A stretch of 64,000 nucleotides of DNA from Bog-473 sp963744935 (GTDB taxonomy: Bacteria; Actinomycetota; Acidimicrobiia; Acidimicrobiales; RAAP-2): assembly GCA_963744935.1 (NCBI GenBank), contig CAVUVM010000007.1, forward strand, positions 1 to 64,000, given 5' to 3'. The notes beneath the pieces are model-generated. The model saw only the letters and a program-made list of their open reading frames with translations, searched no databases and was not told the DNA's origin. A program made the position numbers and the translations under genes. Of the stretch, positions 34,969 through 43,471 are shown piece by piece (position 1 is the first letter of the stretch; every line of letters starts with the position of its first letter).

Positions 34969-35583
34969 TCAGGCGGAGGGACCGCAGGGAAAAGGATTGC
35001 CGTAGCGGTCGAGGTGTGCCTTTTGCGACACGTGCTCGCGGCGGGGTGCCCCCAACGGCTTGGGCAGATGGCCGATCGGGACCACTGCGACGGGCACGAC
35101 TTCGGGCGGGAGTCCAAGGAGATTCGAGAGCTCGTCGCCACCGAGGACCGGGAGCGTCGTCAGCGTGGAGCCCATGCCGAGCGCATGGGCGGCCAAGAGC
35201 AGGTTCTGTACAGCGGGAAACACCGAGGCGTCCATGGCCGGGGCGTGCGTGAGGCGGGTGTCGCCACAGACGACGACCAGGACAGGCGCCGCTGCGATCC
35301 CACCCATGGCGCCGCGGTCCACCTCCCGGAGGAAGGCGGGGGAGAGGCGGTCCTCCTCGGCTGCCCGGGCGCCGCCTTGCCACAGCCGCGCCGTCAGCTC
35401 GCCGATGCTCTTGCGGAGGGCTGGGTCACGCACGACGACGAAGACGAAGGGTTGGCTGTTCTCTGCGCTCGGTGCGTGGGTGGCTGCCGTGAGGATGCGC
35501 GCCACGGTCTCGTCGTCGACCTCGTCGGGGAGGAATGAACGCGCCGCACGCTGCGTGTGGATCACCTCGAAGAAGTCGGGCAC
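34969..35583 (-). CDS. Nitroreductase-family protein
   Basis: A 204-aa FMN-dependent protein. The opening FFEVIHTQRAARSFLPDEV is the classic nitroreductase start ('RRSiR.f'), followed by THAPSAENSQPFVFVVV, and later FPAVQNLLLAAHALGMGSTL and VVPIGHLPKP. It uses NAD(P)H or, in actinobacteria, sometimes F420 relatives; the reaction is not determined. The GTG at 35583 is used. It lies divergent to the MaoC gene, with about 200 bp between them. Confidence 0.85.
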   Translation of the reverse strand: MPDFFEVIHTQRAARSFLPDEVDDETVARILTAATHAPSAENSQPFVFVVVRDPALRKSIGELTARLWQGGARAAEEDRLSPAFLREVDRGAMGGIAAAPVLVVVCGDTRLTHAPAMDASVFPAVQNLLLAAHALGMGSTLTTLPVLGGDELSNLLGLPPEVVPVAVVPIGHLPKPLGAPRREHVSQKAHLDRYGNPFPCGPSA

Positions 35584-35782
35584 GGGGCGAACTGCCTTGC
35601 TAGATCTCGAGTCCGGGCATGGCGGCCGATGGTACCGAGTCGGTGGGCCCGTCGCCCTGTCTGAGGGTGGATTGGGCGGGGCCGAGGCGACTTCGCTACC
35701 GTTAGCGCCGCATCGACCGGGGTCGGTGCCCGCCATGACGACGTGGTCCGGACGAGGCGGAGGGGGACAGGAGGCTGCAAAA

Positions 35783-36301
35783 GTGGCAGACGGTGCCGCA
35801 TCGGTTGAAGAGTTGCTCAAGGAAGCCATCGGACAGCCAATCGGCAAGTCCAAGGTCGTCGTCGAGCGAGGACCCGTGCAGCACTTCGCCGACGCCGTTC
35901 TCAGCTCCAGCCCGATCTACCACGATCCCGAAGCGGCGCGGCAGGCTGGTTTCGGCGACATCCCGGCGCCGCCGACGTGGGCCTTCGCCATGGAGTTCTC
36001 CGGCAAGTTCGACGAGCTCCAGCCGCCCGACGCATCCGCCGGCGGCAGCCCGTTGGCCAAGGTGCTCGGCCCTCTGATGGCCAAGGGCGGACTGATCCTG
36101 CACGGAGAGCAGGAGTTCATCTACCACCGCCCGGTGCAGGTGGGCGATGTGCTGGTGAGCGAGGGCAGGATCGCCGACGCGTACCAGAAGGAGTCCAAGG
36201 GCCGCACGATGACGTTCATCGTGCAGGAGACCAACTGGAGTGACGACAAGACCGGCGAGCCGGTGGTGACGGCTCGCTTCAACCTGATTCACCGTGCATA
36301 G
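35783..36301 (+). CDS. MaoC-like N-terminal dehydratase subunit (HadA/C-like)
   Basis: A 172-aa hotdog-fold protein of the 'MaoC N-terminal' type, which pairs with a HadB-like subunit as a (3R)-hydroxyacyl-ACP/CoA dehydratase in actinobacterial lipid synthesis. It has IGKSKVVVERGPVQHFADAV, ppTWAFAMEF and LHGEQEFIYHRPVQVGDVL. It lacks the catalytic D-x4-H motif, as expected for the accessory subunit. The GTG at 35783 has AGGAGG about 8 nt upstream. A DoxX-like gene and then the catalytic MaoC gene follow on the same strand. Confidence 0.85.
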   Translation: MADGAASVEELLKEAIGQPIGKSKVVVERGPVQHFADAVLSSSPIYHDPEAARQAGFGDIPAPPTWAFAMEFSGKFDELQPPDASAGGSPLAKVLGPLMAKGGLILHGEQEFIYHRPVQVGDVLVSEGRIADAYQKESKGRTMTFIVQETNWSDDKTGEPVVTARFNLIHRA

Positions 36302-36334
36302 GGCGGGCGACGACCCGGACCAGGGGGACCTCAC

Positions 36335-36805
36335 ATGACATTGGCGACGAGCTCGACGACCTGGCTCACGGCGGCCGAATGGCTGGCCGTGCTGCGGATC
36401 GGCCTGGGCGTGTGGTGGTTCGAGAGCTTCCGCCACAAGGACAAGGCCGCCTGGTTCCAGCGGGGTGCCGGTATCTCGTGGGGACAGTCCGTCGCGGACA
36501 AGCACAAGTGGGCCTTCGTCAAGCAGGGGTTCAACGTTGTGGTTGTGCCGCGACCAAAGGTCATGGCGTATGTGGTCGTGCTGGGGGAGCTCGCGATCGG
36601 GCTCGGCCTGATCCTCGGCTTCTTGACGCCGATCGCTGCCTTCGCCGGCATCCTGCTCAACATCTTGTACTTCATCCTCATGATCTCGGACTGGGCTGAG
36701 CAGGGTCAGAACTTCATGATGATCCTCGCCTCGGTGGTGGTCCTGGGCACGCACGCCTGGAACACATGGTCGATCGACCACTGGCTGCACCTCTTCGGGG
36801 CATGA
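36335..36805 (+). CDS. DoxX-like membrane protein
   Basis: A 156-aa protein with four hydrophobic segments, the later ones being VMAYVVVLGELAIGLGLILG, AAFAGILLNILYFILMISDW and FMMILASVVVLGTHAW. The first part (LRIGLGVWWFESFRHK) matches the start of the DoxX/TQO-small-subunit family, which act in respiratory or redox complexes. It lies 33 nt after the MaoC N-terminal subunit and 74 nt before the catalytic MaoC subunit. Its role in that operon is unclear. Confidence 0.75.
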   Translation: MTLATSSTTWLTAAEWLAVLRIGLGVWWFESFRHKDKAAWFQRGAGISWGQSVADKHKWAFVKQGFNVVVVPRPKVMAYVVVLGELAIGLGLILGFLTPIAAFAGILLNILYFILMISDWAEQGQNFMMILASVVVLGTHAWNTWSIDHWLHLFGA

Positions 36806-36879
36806 GGAACCGGATTCTGATTGCGGGATCTGAATTCTCTTTTCTGTGGTGAGCGAACAGTCGACGGGAGGTCAAGACG

Positions 36880-37302
36880 ATGGGTGAGAAGAAGCTGTCC
36901 TTCGAGGACGTGAAGATCGGGGACGAGGCTCCGGTGCTCTCCCATACCTTGACCCGAACAGACCTGGTCCGGTACGCCGGCGCGTCGGGCGATTTCAACC
37001 CGATGCACCACGACGAGGTCCAGGCGCAGGCCGCCGGGCAACCGAGTGTGTTCGGCCACGGCATGTTCTCGATGGGCCTGCTGGGTTCGGCGCTGACCGA
37101 CTATGTGGGCATCGGGAACCTGCAGCGTTACCAGGTCCGGTTCGCCCGCCAGACGTGGCCCGACGAGGTCCTGTCGACAAGGATCGTGGTGACGGGTAAG
37201 CGCGAGGAGGGCGGCCAGCAGCTGGTCGACTTGGCGGTGACCCTCTCGAACGGCGAGGGAGAGGACAAGCTCGTGGGAGAGGCAACGGCCGTTCTCTCCT
37301 GA
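36880..37302 (+). CDS. MaoC dehydratase catalytic subunit (HadB-like)
   Basis: A 140-aa single hotdog with the (R)-specific hydratase motif YAGASGDFNPMHHDEVQAQA (~34-53), giving catalytic Asp and His, then SVFGHGMFSMGLLG. It hydrates/dehydrates enoyl/3-hydroxyacyl chains. The ATG at 36880 has GGGAGG 10 nt upstream. Together with the accessory subunit at 35783 it forms the usual HadAB pair, here split by a DoxX-like gene. It is followed by the nested inverted repeat. Confidence 0.9.
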   Translation: MGEKKLSFEDVKIGDEAPVLSHTLTRTDLVRYAGASGDFNPMHHDEVQAQAAGQPSVFGHGMFSMGLLGSALTDYVGIGNLQRYQVRFARQTWPDEVLSTRIVVTGKREEGGQQLVDLAVTLSNGEGEDKLVGEATAVLS

Positions 37303-37353
37303 CCCGGTGTGATTTGTGCTCACGCGGTCGAGTCGGGGCATTCCTTTTCGGGC

Positions 37354-37445
37354 GTATATGTATCCTTCCGAAAACCCCCCCAATTACGGAAGGATATCTC
37401 CGGATCCTTCGTTAATTGGGGGTAATTAACGAAGGATGCATATAC
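37354..37445. repeat. Nested four-arm inverted repeat between convergent genes
   Basis: Four copies of an ATCCTTC core alternate in orientation. Arm A (37354-37370) can pair with D (37431-37445; GTATATGTATCCTTC against GAAGGATGCATATAC, 14 of 15). B (37377-37395, CCCCCAATTACGGAAGGAT) pairs with C (37404-37422, 17 of 19). C also pairs perfectly with D over 14 bp (ATCCTTCGTTAATT / AATTAACGAAGGAT, loop GGGGGT), and A with B over 9 bp. The block is AT-rich compared with its surroundings. Confidence 0.9.
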
Positions 37446-37511
37446 AGGTGAAAACGTCTGTCTGCTGATCCGCCGGCTGGGTGGCCCGCGCTGGAAGTGG
37501 CGTCGGAGCTG

Positions 37512-38738
37512 CTACGACGCAGTCCCGGGCTCGAAGCTCAGCGGCAACCTCGCCGGTCCCCAGATCCCGAAGCTCGAAGGCTTCCATTCGATCTCACCAG
37601 CTCGTCTCAAGCCAGGCATCCGCCTGGCCAGGAGCGGGAGGGCCTCTTGGAGCTCTGCTCGGGCGAGCGCAGCCCCCATGCAGAAGTGGATGCCGGCACC
37701 AAAGGTCATCTGGGCGGCCGCCCGCTCCCTGGTGATATCGAAGACGTCGGGATCCTCGAAGGCGTCCGGGTCGCGGTTCGCGCCTGCGAGCGACGTCGCC
37801 ACGAGCGTCCCCTGTGGGAACAGGACGTCGCGATAGACGATGTCTTGTGAGGCAAACCGCGCGGTGCCCCGCACGGCACCGAGGTAGCGCATCGACTCCT
37901 CGACGGCGCGCCCAGCCAGCTCCGGTCGCTCGGCCAACAGGGCCCATTGCTCCGGATGTTCCGTGAACAGAGCCACCGAGCAGGCGAGCTGGTTGCGGGT
38001 GGTGTCGGTCCCCGCCATCAGCACGGCCTGCGCCAGCATTGCCATCTCGTCGGTCGAGAGCCGATCGCCCTCTTCCTCAATCGCGATCAGGTCGCTGAGA
38101 AGGTCGCCACGAGGCTCGGCCCGTCGTTGGGCAATCATGTCGCTCACGTAATCGGTCAGCTCCTGACCCGCCTTCGCGATGAGCGGGAGGTCCTCGTCCA
38201 GGTTGTTGTTGAAGATGCGAAAGATGTCGGTCGCCCAGGCAGAGAACAGCTTCCAGTCCTCGGGCGGGGCGCCGAGGAGTTCGCAGATGATCGGAATGGG
38301 ATAGGGCTCGCAGACATCTGCCACCAGCTCGCACTCGCCGCGGTCGGTGACGGCGTCGACCAGAGCGCCGACCACCGACCGCATGGTGGGCCGTAGGCGG
38401 TTCGCCGATGCGGGAGTGAAGGCGGGTGCCACCAGTCGCCGGAGGCGGGCGTGCGCTTCGCCCTCCATGGTGAGGATGGAGTCGCCACGCGGGCCTCGGT
38501 AGTTGGGGTCCTGAAGCTCGGGCGCTTGCTCGAGCATGGAGAGCGCCGAATGGAAGCGCTGGTCGCGCAGGATCGCGGTCACGTCTTGCAGGTTGATAAC
38601 CGAGTAGCCCATCTCCGTGCGGGCTAACCAGTGCCGCGACCGCGCCTCGGCAATTGCGTCGACGGCCTCCCGCCGCTCCAACCCGATGGTGTCGAGGGAG
38701 GGGAGGTCGAGTTCGCTGACAGGCTGTGGGTGCGTCAT
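37512..38738 (-). CDS. Cytochrome P450
   Basis: A 408-aa soluble bacterial P450. The I-helix motif is AGTDTT, the K-helix ExxR is ESMR, and the haem loop FGAGIHFCMGAALAR places the proximal ligand at Cys353. The substrate-region phrase MEGEAHARLRRLVAPAFTP near 90-110 is the C-helix. It needs a ferredoxin and reductase from elsewhere; none is encoded next to it. The substrate cannot be predicted. An SDR gene lies 15 nt upstream on the same strand, so the two may share a transcript and perhaps a pathway. Confidence 0.94.
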   Translation of the reverse strand: MTHPQPVSELDLPSLDTIGLERREAVDAIAEARSRHWLARTEMGYSVINLQDVTAILRDQRFHSALSMLEQAPELQDPNYRGPRGDSILTMEGEAHARLRRLVAPAFTPASANRLRPTMRSVVGALVDAVTDRGECELVADVCEPYPIPIICELLGAPPEDWKLFSAWATDIFRIFNNNLDEDLPLIAKAGQELTDYVSDMIAQRRAEPRGDLLSDLIAIEEEGDRLSTDEMAMLAQAVLMAGTDTTRNQLACSVALFTEHPEQWALLAERPELAGRAVEESMRYLGAVRGTARFASQDIVYRDVLFPQGTLVATSLAGANRDPDAFEDPDVFDITRERAAAQMTFGAGIHFCMGAALARAELQEALPLLARRMPGLRRAGEIEWKPSSFGIWGPARLPLSFEPGTAS

Positions 38739-38753
38739 CGCAACGAAAGCAGG

Positions 38754-39581
38754 CTAGGAACTCGGGTCAGGCTGCAGCGAGGGGTGGCGCTGCGCCAGCA
38801 GCGGGAGGATGAGTGACTTCGGGGCCAGGTGTGCGAGAGCTGCAGCGGTCCGGTTGGCGAGGCCGGGAATCACCACGGCACGGCCCGCCGCGAGCCCGTC
38901 CACGGCGGCTTTGGCCACCTCGGCGGCCGGCACCCACATGAATTTGGGCAGCGCCTCGCTCGCTTCCTCGTCGGTCATACCGGCCGCTTCGGCGAAACCC
39001 GTCTCGACAGGCCCCGGGCAGAGGGTGGTGACCGTCACGCCCTTGCCGCGGAGTTCGGCACCGAGGGCACGGCCGTAGGACAGCACGAAGGCCTTGGACG
39101 CGCCGTACCCCGCCTGACCGGGCAGCGGCTGGAACGCCGCGGTCGACGCCGTGTTCAACACCGCGCCGCGGTGCCTCGTGACCATGCCCGGCACGAACAG
39201 CGTGCACAGGTCGACCACTGCCTCGACGTTCGTCCGGACCATGGCCACTTCAGCCGAATGGTCCGCGCGAGCGACCGGGCCCATGGTCGTAAAGCCGGCG
39301 TTGTTGACAAGGATGTCTGCCGTGAGGCCTCGTTGCTCCAGTCGGTCTGGGAGCTCGGCGCGCGAGCTCGCGTCGGCCAGGTCCGCCACGATCACCTCGG
39401 TCCGCACGCGATGCGACTGTGCGATCTCGCCGGCGAGCGTCTTCAGCCGGTCCTCTCGCCGTGCCACCAGCGTCAGGCCATGTCCGCGGCGTGCAAGCTC
39501 GCGGGCGATCTCGGCGCCGATCCCCGACGAAGCACCGGTGACGAGGGCGGTTGTGTTGTCCTTTGGGGTTGGCAGTGCCAT
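38754..39581 (-). CDS. SDR-family oxidoreductase
   Basis: A 275-aa classical SDR with TGASSGIG (16-23), NNAGFT, NTASTAAF for the catalytic Ser and YGASK. The region after the active site (CPGPVETGFAEAAG) and the extended C-terminus resemble the actinobacterial DltE/YdfG-like lipid-associated SDRs. It is the upstream partner of the P450 (15-nt gap), which would fit oxidation followed by dehydrogenation of a hydroxylated product; this is inference. Confidence 0.85.
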   Translation of the reverse strand: MALPTPKDNTTALVTGASSGIGAEIARELARRGHGLTLVARREDRLKTLAGEIAQSHRVRTEVIVADLADASSRAELPDRLEQRGLTADILVNNAGFTTMGPVARADHSAEVAMVRTNVEAVVDLCTLFVPGMVTRHRGAVLNTASTAAFQPLPGQAGYGASKAFVLSYGRALGAELRGKGVTVTTLCPGPVETGFAEAAGMTDEEASEALPKFMWVPAAEVAKAAVDGLAAGRAVVIPGLANRTAAALAHLAPKSLILPLLAQRHPSLQPDPSS

Positions 39582-40106
39582 GAGCCTTGAGCGTAGGGGA
39601 CCCGTGCCGCCGCGAGCCCCAACTCCCGGAGCACCATGGATGACGAGATGATGAAGTTCGTGTGACGTCGCGACGCCTTACCAGGAGCTTCGCAAAGACC
39701 CTGTTCGCGTGGGGTTCACATGCCCGTGAACGAGGCAGATACTTGGTCGGAGCGAGAGGCAACTGGAGCACCCGCCGTTGCCACGAGTGAAAGGAGCTGC
39801 CGATGTCATCGACACGCTCGACCGAGGAGGCCGATCCGCCGGGTTGAACCGGCGTCGCCGTTGTCGGCTTCGGTGGCGCACCATGGCAGCCCGCTAGGTC
39901 TGAAGCCCGGCGTACGAATCGAGGCCGTGCTCGCGCCGGTGCGTGTGCCGGCCGGCCGACAAGGCGGCCCCCGCACCTACTGCGTCGCAGGCTGGTACCA
40001 GCAAGCTGCCCAAACAACTGAATGAATCACTACGCGAGTCAAGGGCCGGCCGAGGAGGTCGGTCCTTCTCGCGTTCTTCGGTACCTCACCCGTGCCATCG
40101 TGGAGC
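39582..40106 (+). other. 525 bp without a recognised gene
   Basis: Lies between the divergent SDR and LON-domain genes. Only one short frame has a good ribosome binding site: AAAGGAG 7 nt before an ATG at 39803 encoding 14 residues (MSSTRSTEEADPPG, stop at 39847). It could be a leader peptide or chance. Nothing else is visible. Confidence 0.4.
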
Positions 40107-40793
40107 ATGACCGGGACCCGTCTTCCGATGTTCCCGCTCTCGACCGTCCTCTTCCCTGGAGCGTCCATGCCGCTCCACGTCTTCGAGCCGCGCTACCGCG
40201 CCTTAATGCGCGACTGCCTGGCCGGTGACCACCGGTTCGGCGTGATCTTGATCGAGCGGGGCTCGGAGGTCGGCGGGGGCGACGTGCGCGCCGCGCTCGG
40301 CACCAAGGGTCTGATCACCAAAGCCATCGAGCTGCCCGACGGGCGCTGGCTCCTCCAGGTGGTGGGGGAGTCGGTCATTGAGGTGGAGGAATGGCTGCCC
40401 GACGACCCCTACCCGGTCGCGTTGGTGCGTGACCACGGACCCGAGAGCATCGACGGGTCACCACCTTCATCACCGTCACCACTGTCGTCTCTGATCGCTG
40501 CCGACGATGACGAGGCGGGCGTCCTCCTTGCCGCGGCGACGCAACGAGTGCGGAGGGCGAGGGCGTTGCTTGCCGAGCAGGGCGGCGCCCCACCCCTGCA
40601 CCCTGATCTGGCGCTGGACGGCGACGGCGATCCCGATGCGGCTTCGTGGGAGCTCTGCGCAGCCGCTCCTCTCAGTGCGTATGACGCACAGCGTCTCCTC
40701 GGCGCGGACGGCACGGTGGCGCGAGCGCGGCTCTTGGTCGAGTTGATGGAAGACCTCGAGCTCGACCTTCAACGCATGCTCACCTCGGAGTGA
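40107..40793 (+). CDS. LON-substrate-binding-domain protein
   Basis: A 228-aa protein consisting of the Lon N-terminal domain only: LPMFPLSTVLFPGASMPLHV, then FEPRYRALMRDCL, matches the family start, and GRWLLQVVGESVIEVEEW the middle. No ATPase or protease part follows. Such stand-alone proteins are common in actinobacteria and their partner is unknown. The ATG at 40107 is preferred over one 15 nt upstream because GGAG precedes it and the family begins there. The second half is acidic and helical. Confidence 0.85.
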   Translation: MTGTRLPMFPLSTVLFPGASMPLHVFEPRYRALMRDCLAGDHRFGVILIERGSEVGGGDVRAALGTKGLITKAIELPDGRWLLQVVGESVIEVEEWLPDDPYPVALVRDHGPESIDGSPPSSPSPLSSLIAADDDEAGVLLAAATQRVRRARALLAEQGGAPPLHPDLALDGDGDPDAASWELCAAAPLSAYDAQRLLGADGTVARARLLVELMEDLELDLQRMLTSE

Positions 40794-40903
40794 GCCTGGT
40801 TGGAGGTGCGGTGGCCCGGCGCGGCAATTGCATGCTCTGAGAAATGGAGCGCCAGGGAGGAAACAGGGAGGGAACAGAGTGGCGAACGCAGGCGAGAGCA
40901 CCG

Positions 40904-42544
40904 ATGCCTGAGGACCCTGCCGGAGCCCCACGCCGCCGCAACATCCTCTTCATTACCTCCGACCAACAGCGCTACGACAGCTTGGGCTGTAACGGCGGGA
41001 CGGTGGCGCGCACCCCGGTGGTGGACCGTCTGGCCGCGGAGGGCATCAACTACCGGCGCGCCTACAACCAGAACACGGTGTGCATGCCGGCGCGCTCGAC
41101 CATGCTGACGGGCCAGTACGTGCGCACCCATGGCGTCGTCGCCAATGGCATTCCGCTCCCACTCGACGCGCCATCGGTCGCCCAGTACCTCCACGATGCC
41201 GCCGGCTACCGCACCGCGCTCTTGGGCAAGGCACACTTCGAACCCGGCTTCGACCCGCAGAACCAGTTCGAGGAAAATGCCCGTGTGGCGCGGGGCGACA
41301 CTGGGCCCTGGCGTGGTTTCGAGCGTTCACAGCAGGCCATGCACGCGGCGGCATGGGGCGATCACCCCATCGCCCACTACGGCCGCTGGCTGAAGGAGCA
41401 CCACCCCGAACACCTGCACAGCTTCGCCGGATTGCTCCAGGCCGAGCCTGGCGGCGACACCCTGGCGCCCGAGACCAAGAACAATCCGATCCCACGCGCG
41501 TGGTACCACACCGACTGGGTCGCCGACCTGACGGTCGACTGGCTGCAGTCATTGGGCGCCGACGAGCCGTGGTTCTGTTGGATGTCCTTTCCCGACCCGC
41601 ACCACCCGTGGGACCCGCCTGCCTCCGAGCTGCACCGCGTGCCCTGGCAGGACCTCGGGCTCCCGCTTGGCCATCCCGGCTCCGACGACGCCATTCGTGC
41701 CGTGCTCGAGGGAAAGCCGCCTCACTGGCTCGCCTTCTGGGACGGCCGGTTCCCCAACATGGAAGGTGGGCCTGCGGCCTTCGTCCCGTCACGGCTCACC
41801 CACGACCAGATCCGCGAGATCAACGCCAAGGTCCACGTCATGAACGAGCTGATCGACGAGGCCTGCGGCCGCGTGTTGCACACCGTGGCCCAGCGGGGCT
41901 GGCTCGACGACACGGACGTGATCTTCACCACCGACCACGGCGAGATGCAGGGCGACTTTGGCCTCCTCTACAAGGGCCCGTACCACACCGACGCGCTGAT
42001 GCGGCTGCCCTTCGTCTGGCGGCCGGCCCCGTCCGCCGGCATCGACCCGGGGGTCGTCACCGATCCGGTCGGCCAGGTCGACCTGGCCCCCACCTTCTGC
42101 GCCATCGCCGGTGTCGACGCCGCGCCGTGGATGCAGGGCGGCGTCCTGCCGGTCGCCAACGGCGAGCCGGGTCGCCAGCGCGCCCTGTGTGAGTGGGACA
42201 GCCAGTTCCCGGGGTATGGCATGCACCTTCGCTCCGTGTACCGCGACGGCTGGCTGTGCACCGTCTACGAGCCCTCGACGGCAGGGCAGCCGAACGGCCT
42301 CGAGGAGGTGTGGGGTGAGGCGGTCCTGCGGCCTTGCCCAGTGGTGTACGAGCAGACCAGCACAGGTCCGGGGGGAGTGGGCATCGCGACCGGCGAGCTC
42401 TACAACGTCGATGACGACCCGTACCAGTTCGAGAACCGCTGGGACGACCCGGCGTGCAGCGCGCGGCGTGACGACCTGGTGGCGGATCTCTACGCCAGCC
42501 TGCCCGCCGAGACACGCCACCTGAAGGTGATGGCGCCGGCCTGA
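40904..42544 (+). CDS. Sulfatase (formylglycine-dependent, Cys type)
   Basis: Hydrolyses a sulfate (or related phosphonate) ester. The 546-aa protein has NILFITSDQQRYDSLGCNGG at the start with the first metal Asp, the maturation motif CMPAR (Cys60, to be converted to formylglycine) in NTVCMPARSTMLTGQY, and TTDHGEMQGDFGL supplying later metal ligands. No signal peptide is seen, so it is probably cytoplasmic. The ATG at 40904 is chosen; one at 40844 is also in frame. A formylglycine-generating enzyme is not encoded here. The substrate is unknown. Confidence 0.9.
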   Translation: MPEDPAGAPRRRNILFITSDQQRYDSLGCNGGTVARTPVVDRLAAEGINYRRAYNQNTVCMPARSTMLTGQYVRTHGVVANGIPLPLDAPSVAQYLHDAAGYRTALLGKAHFEPGFDPQNQFEENARVARGDTGPWRGFERSQQAMHAAAWGDHPIAHYGRWLKEHHPEHLHSFAGLLQAEPGGDTLAPETKNNPIPRAWYHTDWVADLTVDWLQSLGADEPWFCWMSFPDPHHPWDPPASELHRVPWQDLGLPLGHPGSDDAIRAVLEGKPPHWLAFWDGRFPNMEGGPAAFVPSRLTHDQIREINAKVHVMNELIDEACGRVLHTVAQRGWLDDTDVIFTTDHGEMQGDFGLLYKGPYHTDALMRLPFVWRPAPSAGIDPGVVTDPVGQVDLAPTFCAIAGVDAAPWMQGGVLPVANGEPGRQRALCEWDSQFPGYGMHLRSVYRDGWLCTVYEPSTAGQPNGLEEVWGEAVLRPCPVVYEQTSTGPGGVGIATGELYNVDDDPYQFENRWDDPACSARRDDLVADLYASLPAETRHLKVMAPA

Positions 42545-42574
42545 GTCCGCCGGTTGCCGCTCGGCTGGCTCCGT

Positions 42575-43471
42575 TCAGTCGAGACCGGGGAGCACCGCGT
42601 CGACAAAGCGCTGGGGCGCTTCGACCATGGGGTAGTGGCCGACGCGGTCGAGACGCTCGACCGTCGCGTCGGGGCGCGCCGCCACCAGCGTGTCGACCAT
42701 GGACGGGACTGCGACCGGATCGTCGAGACCCCAGACGACATGCAGGGGGGCGGGGTCGGACTCGATGGCGCCGGTGAAGCGCCGCTCGTGGGCCCGCCGC
42801 TCCTCGATGTAGCGGATCAGCCGCGGCAGTAAGCGGTGGCCATCGTCGTGCACGACCTGGGCCGCCGCCGCCGGCACCGGGTCCTCGGGCCAGCCCTCGG
42901 GGACCAGCGGTGTGTTCGCGCTGAAGGTGTCGCGCAGGCTCTGGGTGATGGAGGCGACGTCGATGGGCACGCCGTCGGGCAGCAACTCGTCGGGCAGGCT
43001 CAAGAGCAGCTGCTGGCCGTTGGTGAGGTGGGCCTGCTCGATGTAGATGCTCCCGTTGGTGACCACCCGGCGCGTCACCTCCACCGGCCAGGTCCCCTCG
43101 GCTCGCCGGGCGAGCAGTTCGCCGCCGACGGTGTCGCCCATGTCGTGGGTGAGCAGAGCCAGACGGTCGACTCCCAGTGCGGCCACGTAGGCGGCGGCGA
43201 GGTCGGCCTGGAGCGCCATGGTGTAGGGCCGGTCGGGCTTGGCCGAGAGCCCGTAGCCCAGCATGTCGATCAGGAGCACCCGGCGCCCCGCCCGCAGGCC
43301 GTCGAGCACGGCCGCATAGTCGAAGGACGAGGTCGGGAAGCCGTGGAGCACCAGCAGCGGCGGGTGGCGCTCGGGCCCGATGGCGGCGACGTCGACGGTG
43401 AAGACGCGCTCGCCGCGGAGCTGGCGGAACTCGCCGATCGCCTCCCAGCCCGCGCTCGTCGTGATCGTCAA
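42575..43471 (-). CDS. Alpha/beta-hydrolase of haloalkane dehalogenase/epoxide hydrolase type
   Basis: A 298-aa hydrolase. The oxyanion motif is HGFPTSSFDY, and the nucleophile elbow is THDMGDTVG, which puts Asp rather than Ser at the attacking position as in epoxide hydrolases and haloalkane dehalogenases. The catalytic His lies in VGHYPMVEAP. The TTG at 43471 overlaps the stop of the upstream LLM gene, so the two are coupled; longer starts would run inside that gene. Substrate is not predictable. Confidence 0.8.
   Translation of the reverse strand: MTITTSAGWEAIGEFRQLRGERVFTVDVAAIGPERHPPLLVLHGFPTSSFDYAAVLDGLRAGRRVLLIDMLGYGLSAKPDRPYTMALQADLAAAYVAALGVDRLALLTHDMGDTVGGELLARRAEGTWPVEVTRRVVTNGSIYIEQAHLTNGQQLLLSLPDELLPDGVPIDVASITQSLRDTFSANTPLVPEGWPEDPVPAAAAQVVHDDGHRLLPRLIRYIEERRAHERRFTGAIESDPAPLHVVWGLDDPVAVPSMVDTLVAARPDATVERLDRVGHYPMVEAPQRFVDAVLPGLD

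Noticed and set aside
37354..37445. dif site or replication origin
   Set aside because: The sequence does not match a dif consensus and there are no DnaA boxes, dnaA/dnaN genes or other origin features nearby.
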